DNA from: Thunnus maccoyii
Lineage: Eukaryota; Chordata; Actinopteri; Scombriformes; Scombridae
Assembly: GCF_910596095.1 (NCBI RefSeq)
Contig: NC_056550.1
Span: 13,565,501-13,629,500 of the forward strand
Direction of reading: 5' to 3'
DNA length: 64,000 nucleotides
The notes under the pieces were generated by a model. It was not told the DNA's origin. It ran no database searches and saw nothing but the letters and a program-made list of their open reading frames with translations. The position numbers and the translations under genes were made by a program. Below are positions 36,094-47,251 of the stretch, in pieces; within the stretch, counting starts at the first letter, position 1, and each line of letters opens with the position of its first letter.

Positions 36094-36563
36094 CAGTTTG
36101 CCTGAGTCTTGTGACTTTTTATGTCCTCTGTCCAAGGAAACCTGAGAAGCCTGGTATGTGGCAGTGGAGCTGGAATGATAAGCAAAACAATCACGTACCC
36201 CTTTGACCTCTTCAAGAAGAGACTGCAGGTTGGGGGCTTTGAGGAAGCCAGAGCTCGCTTTGGACAGGTAAGTTTTCCTGTGCGTGTTTTACATTGTTGG
36301 AACTCATATTTTGCGTCTGATGTTTATCTCCCGTTTCTCATGTACAGGTGCGGAGTTACAGAGGCCTGGTGGACTGCGCTGTTCAAATAGCCAAAGAGGA
36401 GGGTGTCCGAGGCTTCTTTAAAGGCCTCTCTCCCAGCCTCGTGAAGGCTGCACTGTCAACAGGCTTCACTTTCTTTTGGTATGAATTCTTCCTTAATGCC
36501 ATGCGTAACCTCAAGGAGAGACAGAGAGAGAATAGTTTCACCAAAGATGCAGAGGACAGTTAA
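34462..36563 (+). CDS. slc25a19: Mitochondrial thiamine pyrophosphate carrier SLC25A19, 6 coding exons, 328 aa
   Basis: Coding exons are 34462-34593, 34852-35007, 35088-35258, 35786-35966, 36137-36267 and 36348-36563, total 987 nt with TAA. The protein is an inner-membrane carrier that brings thiamine pyrophosphate into the matrix in exchange for nucleotides. The three mitochondrial-carrier signatures are PFDVIKIR (35-42), PLDTLRTR (138-145) and PFDLFKKR (235-242), each ending the odd helix of one of the three repeats, so about six membrane helices are expected. Other marks are [43 protein letters not shown], and [18 protein letters not shown]. Human is 320 aa. The start MVGYDP matches the family. 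A 5' non-coding exon likely lies at about 32.9-33.1 kb. Confidence 0.95.
36030..36092 (+). repeat. (CA)n microsatellite in slc25a19 intron between coding exons 4 and 5
   Basis: About 63 bp of CA repeat lies in a 170-nt intron (35967-36136), 44 nt before the acceptor. Confidence 0.95.
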
Positions 36564-37190
36564 CGAGGGAACAGCGGCACAATCACGCACACAGGAAGTG
36601 AAGTCATGCCTTGTTCTTTGCTTGCACTTGGACATTTATCAACCGGGTCGATTTACACATAAGGATGGAAAAACAAAACCTAACTTTATTTGTTGTTGTG
36701 GTGTCATTATACCTCAGTTGTACAAACACTTATTTTTCAACAAATGTATTTAATATTTTATCCTGTGTTTTTAAGGTTTATATATTCTTGCTTTTAAAAG
36801 AAATATGGCATAATAACATTTTGTGGTCAAACTGAACTTTGCACATTTTAAGCTCCAACTTTTGTTAAGGAAACAAGGCGTAACTTTGTCGTTGTTGACT
36901 CACATTTTTGACATTTAGTCATTAATCTGGAGTAGAGAATTGAGTAAAATTTGCTTTGGGATTATGTGGTGGTATTGTTTATAGATAAAAAACATGAGCC
37001 ACATGAGTGTAATATTTATTGTATTATGTTTTGTGATGGGGAAAGAAGCATTCTGTAGAGTGTAGGCCAAACACACTGTTCATTAAGAGTATAGAGTTAG
37101 TTTGTGACACTTAGTTAAACTCTTAAAAGTCATGTGTTGTTTGCCAACATCTCTGTCAAGCACTGAAACCTTCAGGTCATCATTTTTTAA

Positions 37191-37196
37191 AATAAA
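37191..37196 (+). promoter_or_regulatory. slc25a19: slc25a19 polyadenylation signal (AATAAA)
   Basis: The hexamer is about 630 nt after the stop, with a GT-rich stretch (GTGTGGTCC) following at about 37227, as expected for a downstream element. Confidence 0.6.
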
Positions 37197-38318
37197 ATGT
37201 TCAAAATTTTTGTAAAACTTGAGTCCTGTGTGGTCCATTGACAAGAGGTTACATGAATGTGTGTGAATCGGAAAGAGCAGCCAATGGATTTATGCTGTCA
37301 AATGTAAACCAGTGTGTTTTTAAAGCAGAAACAAGTGTTTCGGCATTCAGAACATTATCGACTGTGATAACTAAAACTGAACTATAGTGTCCTCCACAGG
37401 TGCAGACTTGAGTCATAAGTTGGACGGTTGAACACACGTCTGATTTAAAATGGTGTATAGGTATTGTTATAGTGTTTAATTAGGTTAGTAATGCTTTATG
37501 ACTCATTTAGGACTTGAAACCTAAAGTTTAGGATGTGACTTGAGTTGAAACGTGTCCATCTTGACCTGGGACTGCACTCACAAAAGTTTCCAGAACAATT
37601 GTTTGTTCCTACTTCATGGAACCAACTGTAGTGTAAAAATACCAGTTTTATAGTATGAATAAAAAAAAACCAATTGACCACGGAAATGAATAGTCATTAG
37701 GGCTGCAACTGATGGTTATTTTCATTATTGACGATTATAAAATGCTTTATAAAAGTCTTATTATCTTTGAGCTCAGACATGAGCAGTTAGAAATCAAAGT
37801 GCATTAATGGAATTATACCTGAAGAAGGTCTTTGACCAGAACGTATATATATTAACGAATCTTTACTGAGCGAGTGAAGACAGTGTGCAGATGTCCCTTC
37901 TTCCTTGAAGTACGTGTCTACTCCACGTACCTGTCACAAAGATGATTCAGGTGTGCAAGAGATTTTTTGATGAAAAATCAAAGTGCAAAAATGTACAATG
38001 TTCAAAAAGTTATTTTAAATATACTATAAATGAAAGCACAGAGCATTAATTGAGGTCAGAAAAATAACAGGGTTTCATCGTTAGCATTTATAGATACATC
38101 TAGTCTGCTGATATTTGAAGTCATGTTATGAGTGAAGTCGTAGGAAATATTTCATATGTCCCACAAGTGCTTCATCATCTCTAAATTTTAATAAATCCTT
38201 TTGCTTCTGAATTGTCTTAGATAATAAGTTTACTTGCTTTAAGTGGTTCTGTTTAATTCCATTTAAACAAATGGTCTTTTAGCAAAGACTCCTCACACAA
38301 TTACAGCTACAACAGTAT
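37197..38318. other. Spacer between slc25a19 and pitpnc1
   Basis: No coding frame with family likeness is seen. It includes a short family B MITE end at 37696-37742 (TTAGGGCTGCAACTGATGG) without its partner end. The rest is AT-rich with nothing recognisable. Confidence 0.4.
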
Positions 38319-39401
38319 TTTATTTCATTTAATCTACTGAATACAAAACCCACTAACAGCATGACTGAAAATGAATACAGCTGAAATGATTATAGGAGCA
38401 AAACGACATATAAACCAGTTTGTAAAAACTCATTTAAAACACAACATCAAGTATGAGGCAGATAAAACAGAGAACAGCTCCTGCAGTCAAAATCATGCAA
38501 TTACATAAGTCATTTGAAGACATTATGGCTGACAGAACTCACTATAATAAACAAACACTTACAGAAGATAGCGAGAATCCTGTCTTTTAAAATACATAAC
38601 AGCAAGTTCATAGCGGCCTCGTCACTGGATATGATATTCTTTTAGAAGTACTGACATTTCACTGGTTATTCAATGTTCATACAGTATTTACAAGAATACA
38701 CAATCACCTTACACCTTACTGTGAAAACCATAATACTCAACTGATACAGTGGCCAACATGAATCTGTCAAAAAGTCCCAACCACATAAATAGATACCATA
38801 AACCACAAGCTCCAGTTAACAAAGCCAGAGAGATCCCGATGCTAAAGGTAAAGCAAAAACTCAAGTTCTGTACATTTAAAGTTTATGTGCAGTGATTGAA
38901 TCTCATCATATCTTATCAACACACCCTGAGCTCGGATAAAAAGCAAGGTGATGCTCTGAGGGGTGAAACATTTTCAGGAATGTACGCTACACTCAGTCTG
39001 GCTAATTGGACTCCGTAGTTCTTACTGTCTGATGCGTGGTGCTGGCTGGCTGTTATCTGAGGAAAAGGTGATAATGAAGAGTCTCCAGTTGCTTTTATTA
39101 GACTCTCAATGGGATGAGCTATTACCTTTACACCTGCAGGACTTTTTGCTTTGGAGATCAGGCTGCCTGCCTGTACCTGTAAAGGCAGTCTGAGAGCTGT
39201 TGGCTTTGCTGTAACACTGGCGAGTCTGCTGAGAGAGAGGGGTGGGAGGAAGGGAGGGAGGGAGGGGGAGGCTGGGATCACCAGGACAGTGAAAAGTCTC
39301 ATTCACTTCAGCTGGCTGAGGGGGCAATGTGGGATGTGCTGGGCAGGCATCCTCCACTGATCCACAGGTCGAGGGCGTTCACCAGTGGGACAGCCCTGCT
39401 T
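38319..39401 (-). other. pitpnc1: Probable pitpnc1 3' untranslated region
   Basis: The stretch follows the pitpnc1 stop. A minus-strand AATAAA at 38319-38324 would give a UTR of about 1.1 kb. No coding frame is supported. A purine/pyrimidine-skewed GGGAGG run lies at about 39240-39270. Confidence 0.4.
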
Positions 39402-42232
39402 TCATTCTGGCTGTGGACTGGAGTTCCAGGAGAAGAAGCTGGGCAGTTTGAAGAGTGAATCCCTGCGGCCCGGATCCGGCAGGGTCAAGGTTTCCGGAGC
39501 TGACTTCTTCCTGGGACGCTCCTTCGGCACTGCCAGGAACTCTGGGGCCTCGGTGGAGAGGGGAGTGGACGGGGCGCTGTTGGGCCCACTGCGGGTACTG
39601 GATGGCAGGGGCGTCGCTGTGATGGCGATGGCTGGGGGGAAGGTGCCGATCTTCAGGTTGGTGGCTTCCTGTGTGGCACGCTCGTACTCTCTCACTTCCT
39701 CCATGGTCATGTCTGTTGGGATGGATGCATTGCAGGATTAGAAAGAGAGATAGGACTCTCCTGATTTGTGAGGATGAAGGTAAGTTCATAATTGAATTCT
39801 ACAGAAGATGTTGGCTTATGGTTATGTGGGTTCTATGTCAAGACAACAAGAGAAAGGAATATAGCTATACGATATACAAAATAGCAAACTGTGAACATGC
39901 AGCAATGTCTATTAAGTTTAATAAGATGCCCTATAAGTATTAAATCACCTGAACTTACTGTTTGGTTTGGCTTATATAAGAAGCTTCCAAACATACTATG
40001 ATATTTACTAATTAAAAAAACATTAAAGAATGTCTCCAGTGTCTTTTATTGGCCTGTAAAAATAGCCTCTTTTGAAATATTTGTGCTAAATATATCTAAA
40101 TCTATCTGTTTAATATTGCAGTGATGGTTAGCTTTGCCCACTACACACTCAGTCTCTGATGTTACATTGATTATTCTGACATCTCTATCAGAAGCTACAT
40201 AAGTCCTGGGATTCTTCAAAAAGAAAGCTGCATAGCACCAAGTCAGGAATATACTGATCAGAGAGGGTTCATGCCAAGTGGTTCAAATCCAACACCTATC
40301 AGAAGGGAGAGCATCGTTTTATATGTGCACTTGTGAGTACGTGCATGGTTACATCTGTGCATCTGTTATTACAGCAGTTTGTGCAAAGCAGATAATGAAA
40401 CATTTATGACAGGTTGCTTGGAGCACAGTGCTTAGAGAGTAAGTTAAATAATAACGCCTCAGAAAAAATGTGAACTCTTCGGAGCCTCCATAGTCCTGAA
40501 GAACAAGATAATAACTTGTGTGGACAAGATTAAAAAATATCCTCTTTTGGGACTTTGGGGGCTCCGTAGAAATTAATCATTAAATAGTGGAGATGAAAAG
40601 AGAGCCTACAGCAGAAAACAGTGAAGTTTCTATAAACATGGAAACCACATCTATAGTATGTGGCTTTAATACCACCAGAGGATAGAAGCTGAAATCAGAC
40701 AGCTTCATTCATTTCACTAAGTGTCATGAAATACAAAAAACACTTCTTTGTACAGTTTGAGCGCTGAGTTTTTGTCATTTGGCGTTTTAGGATAAAGTGC
40801 TAAACAAGAGGGTTCTCTGTCCATACAGAGACCTTTTTTTCATTTTTATGTATGTTTCAATGTTCCAAGCCAAAAGCAATAGTATACAATATTCACAGTA
40901 TGTACAGGAATGTGAAAGTGATGAAAAAGATGGGTAAACCAGCTGTTATCTGTTCCTGAGATAATAGAAATACATCAAATATGAATTTTTTTTCAGTGTT
41001 TGCAACCTAAAAATTAGCCACACTAGCCCTTTAAAAGACATCCTTATCAGCTGTATCAGTTTGATAATACTTGCTATGAGCTATACTTTGGATTTGAGTC
41101 ACACAGATTGTACTACATCAAGTAAACTATGTTCCACATGAGGGTAAACAGACTTTAGTTTTTCCACAACATCAAACAGCAATCTTGAGGCGAATCGACA
41201 GCTATAAAACTAACCCAAAGACACTTACCTATCCACTCATCCACCCAGGCAAAGGCCTGCTTGTGTCCTAACAGCAGGACATCTCGAATCACCTGAACAG
41301 AATTGGAAAAAAAAAGAAAAGAGAAAAGAGGCGAGATCACAGAGGAAGAAAGTCAGAGAGGGGTGCAGGCAGGGAGGGAGTTCAAGGAGAGAAGATGTGA
41401 ATCAGATTGAGTTCATTCTGAAGGCCGCTGAGAGTTTCAAAACATTTTAAGTGCAAAAGGTTTCCGTTCACCCCCTGAGGAATGTGATTAATATGAGTCA
41501 CTCCTGGCGTTACCAGGTGAGTAATGACCATGCCTGCCTGTGTGTGTGTGTGTGTGTGTGCCTCAGGCAAGAAGAAGAGGACAGGGACAGTTCACCCGAG
41601 GGACAGATGCTGTAGAGGGCTAGGCAAAATGGATTTGGGAAATACAAGATAAGAAGTTTAAACTGTGCAGCCAAGGTAAAGTGAGATGGTGCAGGGCAAT
41701 CTGCAGGAAGTGAACAGGGTAGATATTGTAGAGGGTGATAATGGAACATCTGATTTGGCCGACTGGTTGTGTATCATATGATTTCAGAGCAGAAAATGAA
41801 ACGCTTCGGGCGCTGACAGCAATCTATACGGGTCAAAAAGTTTGGCTGTGTAAGAGTTTATTTCTGTAGAACTTGTCTCAACAAAAAAAAATTCATCCAA
41901 GAACTTTTTTCGTCCTGACCTTGTGTACGAACTGCTCCACGCGTGTTTGCAGGCCCCAGACTTCAAACTTGACTGTCACTAGTTTGTAGGAGCACATGAT
42001 GGGGTCTTGGGTGTTGATCCATCCTTCCTGTAGGAGGCCTCGGTTAGTCTTCTTTGACTTGAAATGCCGCAAGTCCTACAAGACCATGAGACAGCAGGTT
42101 CAGAAAATAAGATGTTTTTTCATCTGGAAAATCTCATCACATTATTGAGCATGTGGGAAAGGAAAGCCAAAAAATGTCTTAAAGAATTGGTTAAGACCTT
42201 ATTAAAATGCTTTTTTCCCCCATACTTTACCT

Positions 42233-42316
<84 letters not shown>

Positions 42317-45300
42317 ACTAATTTCTCCCTCCCTGCCTGAGACAGGATCACCTACCACCTTCATTATCAGCTACATGCAGAGTACAGCCAAGCTGCACAA
42401 CAGGAGGTCCCTAATCACAGACTTTACATACATTAATCACTTCTCCCTATAGACTAATTATACAGTAGTGCTCATTTGTCTTTAGGGTTATATGTCTGAC
42501 TGTGACAGAGTGTGTGCAGGGGTGATACACAACTCTCTCCATCCCTGCGGGGAAATATTTACAGTGGAGGTGGAGGAGGCCTGTTGCATTTGTCTGCACA
42601 TAAAAACTGCTATAAAGTTTCTTGGCAGACAAAAAGGAAAAAGATGAAACAATCTAATGAGAGCTACCTCTGTTTTGAAATATTGTGTCAATTTATATTT
42701 CACCTTAAACTTTTCCAGATTTGATGAAGCGTTTCCTGAACAATTTCCTGAACAATTTCCTCAACAATTAAATGACAATGAAACCGCAAAATACAGCTAT
42801 GGGCGTAGAAAGAAATATATGCACTGAAGTTTTGAAACTAAAATTAAGTGAGTGACATCGCTACAGATGCCTGGGGCTGTCAAATTAAAATTTAATGGAC
42901 TGGTTTGACATCTTGGGAAATATACTTAAATGATTTCCTGCTAAGAGATGAGAAGATTGTACACTTTTGTACAGTTAATATGATGTTACAGTCCGAAGCT
43001 GGTTAGCTTAGCTTAGCACAGACTAAGACTGGAAACAAGGGGGAAACAGCTAGCTTTGCTCGCTCTTCAAAGGTAACGAAGTCTGCCTACTAGCAACTCC
43101 AAAGTTCACCAATGAACACATTATATGTTCACACATTGTGGTTTTATGGGGGATGATGTGCCAGACTATTTCTTGGCTGGGTGCACTAACTTCCTGGAGC
43201 AACCAGCGGAGACCCAGCAATGACAAGACTCCAGGAGGTTACTGCACACAGCCAAGAAATAGTCTGGCACATAACCCCATGGATGTATTAAGCGAGCTGG
43301 ATATGGTGCAGCCACTCAGCCTTGCTGCCAATTTCCCCGAGTACCCACTCGTATTGCAGCAAATAAATTCCCTTGCAGCCCAAAAAGCTATTTCCCCATA
43401 GACCCCCATTATAAATGAGACGTCTGCAACACTGTTGACAGAACACCTCAGAGTGCAACAAGGTTAATTATTACTCTGTATTATTAATTTTTAATCCACA
43501 AAGGTTTTGTATCATAAAACTTTCTAGAAAAGTGATTTTAAAGTTTTAAAGTTTTTTGGCTAATGCATCAGGCGAGCAATTTTCATTTGACTGAATGGGC
43601 GCCTATCTGTCTATGGTATCTAGTTCCTATAATACATCTATGCGTAATCCCCTTTAAAATTACAACATATTGTTTCAAACAAACCAGATTAAAAGTTTTA
43701 ATAAGTGAGTTTTACAGGTGCTGGTAGACAGGTTCATTTGAGAGCCAGGCTAGCTGTCCACCCTGTTTCCGATCTTTGTGCTAACCTAAGCTAAGTGGCT
43801 GCTGGATGTAGCTTCATATTGAACGGACAGATATGAGAGTAGTATCGATCTTCTTATCTAACTCTCAGCATGAAAGCAAATAAGCTGATTTCACATAATG
43901 TCATACTATTCCATCCATAGATAACATCCATATATAATGAACCAGGAAAGAGTATGAAACGAGTAGCTATGTTATCATTCTCTTTTATTTAAATTCCGAA
44001 AAATATGTGATGACGTCTGTGTGCAGGCAAAAACACACACTTGCTATTAGTGCATTGATCATGTGACCACACTGGTAACTGTGGTTCATTCATTCACGAC
44101 ACCGGCCTCTGTGGTGCATTGTCAGGTGTGATTGCAGTGTATGTAAAACCCATCTGTCTTTTCAAATCAAATGATATTTACATACAGCCATCTGACATCC
44201 ACGTTTAGCCCTGGATGGCATCTCTGTGCTATTCTTAGTTCTGAGTGGACAAAAGCAGAAGACCATAAAGCCCAGTGGGAGGTGTTTATATGTGTGTGTG
44301 AGTAAGTGGGAGTGTCAATAATAAAACACCACCGCAGTGCTGTCATGACCCCTCTTGATTATTAATAGCTCAGCTCTTTATGACCATCACGCCCTGATAG
44401 ACGGGCGCGCACATGCATACAAATGTCAAATCACCACAGCAAGTGTCCATCATCTCCCCCCCACACATAAAAATGATTTTCCCTCCCTTCCATCATGGCC
44501 AGCTGGTGGTCAAAAGTGAGCTGGTGCTGCCAGAGAGAAATAACACACTATTGTGTTTACTCTGCTCACAGAGTACATGCCATCTCTTCTCTTTATTTCT
44601 CATTTCTCCCCTTGTTCTTCTTTGCATCTACATCCTCTCGCCTCTATTCTCTCCTTTTACAATCTCATCTGTCTTTCCTTCTTTCTTTATCTCTGCCATG
44701 TGTGCATGTGCATGCATGTGCATTTATTCGTTCACACAGTGTATCCTAATATCAGTAGCTTGACCCTCCTCACCTCTGACTCCTTGTAGTGGCGCTCAGG
44801 GATCTCATCATAGGCGATGTCCACGAAACACACCTCTGTTTCTTCATCTTTAGGCTCGCTGCCAAAGATCTGAGGAACAAACAGAGTTCAATATGTGAGG
44901 ACAGCTAAATCAATAATGCACTTTAAGGGGTGACAAATGTTGTGGGATATATGTGGTGCACCTTCACACACACTGGAAGTGTTAAAAATGGTCTGAAAGG
45001 TGATTCAGTTTGGAAGAAAAAAAAATTCACAGGAAAGCAAAGGTTCAACGAGGTTAAGGGCACTGACTCCTACTGATCTTAAATGTACACAGCACAGATG
45101 ACATGATGAGCACCCTCTTTACTTCTGGTTTTAATCTCAAACAATACACTTAACAAACTGTGAGGATAAATGTGACTCACACACTTAGTGACACACTGTG
45201 TGGTCAGTGATTTCTTCCTGTGTGACTCACACTAACGACAAAGCAATGTTGGATATGGTTATATGTTCTTTTCAGAACGCTTTCACAGCTCCTGCATCAC

Positions 45301-46995
45301 AGAGAGTTGATGATACTTCCTACATACTTTAGACTGTATTTGTACAGTCATAGCGGAAGGAAGAAAGGACAGCGAGAGAGATGGAAAGGTTTTTAAAACA
45401 AATAGGAGAAGAGGAGAGAGATAGAAAAGAGAAATAATAGCAGCGACTGCACAAATGGTGAAGGTGACGGGGGGAAGTGTAAACTCTTCTGCGCTCGCTT
45501 CTACAACACCCTCACTTGTTACGCTCAGTTTCAGATGTGAAATTATGACCATCTGTGAAACCATCGCAATGAATTTGCAGCACCCGTGACCCACCACTGA
45601 GTGGAGCTGCGACCTCTTTGTTTTCTGCAGTATTGCATAACCTTCAGACTGTTAAGGAGAGGCGGAGAGCAAGCAAAGTGCTTTCAACAATGATGAGAGA
45701 CTCAACAAAACCAAAAGTTTGTCATGATGCTGTAAGAGAAAATCAACATTTACTTTTGTCTTATGTAATAGTTTCCTTCAAATCTTGTTTCATATTATTA
45801 TCATTAGAAATATCCATGTGTTTCTGCTATACTTAATTGAATTGGCAATAATGGTTTAAAACTACCAATCCAATAACTTTCATTAAAATGAACTAAACTG
45901 GAGAAATGGTTCTGTGATCTTTGTGACTTTAAGCTGTTAATGGAAGTGTCACAGAACCGAGGCAGGTGGTGAAGAGTTTATGATTTCTACTTTCAACTGT
46001 AGCTCATCGACACAACTTTCTATAATGATCTCCTTTTCAAGAAACATTAATATTTCAATGGAAAAACATCATCAAAAGATATACAGTAGGCTTGTGGTCT
46101 TGAGTGAGATATCAATAAATGCAAATTAGTTTGAGCAAAATTAATTATTTCACTGAAAGACTTGATCACGCAACACAGTGTAATGACTGCTAATCCTCTT
46201 CACTTAATAAAAAACACTGACAGAATTATGGGCAAAATTTTACAATTAGATGAAGGCACAGTGATGCAATAACCCTTTGACAATGAGAATTCACCAGCGC
46301 TGATTTAGAGGCTTTGAAGAAAGAAGAAGGTTGTGAAGAAAAAAAAAGACGAAGCAGTAAAACAGACAGGTGTGTGAAGGTACAAGAGAGAAGATGGTGT
46401 GAAACACCTGAAAAAAGAAAACCCGAAATCTGTTGAAAAGCCATGCTGAGATCCCCTCTTTCTTTGTCAGATCTACCCACACAATACCCTCCCGACCACA
46501 CGCCACTCCCAGCTCTACTCACATTATCATTGCTCCCTTTGTTGTCTTCGTATTTGGTCTCTATGTGGATGGAAAACTTGGGCAGGAAGGAGCACTGGAG
46601 GGGACAAAAAAAAAAGACAAGAGATTCAGAAATTCATATGCACAGTGGTGACTTTGTCCCGGGATAATTACACACATCACATAGTTAGATTGCTGTCACC
46701 TGATCCACAGGATTAGATGAGAGACTAATTGTGTGTCTCTACGTCTGTGTTTTATCACCCAAACCAGATGAGCAATAATGATTATTCTCTCACTGTGTAG
46801 ATTTACAATGGCATTGCTCATGAGCAGCACCACACACACACGCACACACACACACACACACACACTTTATTGCCTTTGGCCATGTTGACATCGGCTCTTA
46901 AACACAGCAGCTTGATTAGATTAAAGCTTAACACTTCCCATTATTATACAACCAAAGAGTGGAATACTGGTTACATAAGCTGTTGATATACAAGC

Positions 46996-47050
<55 letters not shown>

Positions 47051-47168
47051 GTGTGTGTGACACAGCAGGACAGACGCAACACCACAGATCAATTTTGCCC
47101 TGCAGCACAGGAAAGAATAAACTATAGGGCTTGATGCTGGGAGCTCATGGTGAATGCATAGGTGTGTG

Positions 47169-47211
<43 letters not shown>

Positions 47212-47214
47212 AAA

Positions 47215-47251
<37 letters not shown>

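Noticed and set aside
43138-43401. Open frame of 87 codons in a pitpnc1 intron
   Set aside because: It runs through both arms of a repeat hairpin inside a transposable element and resembles no protein.
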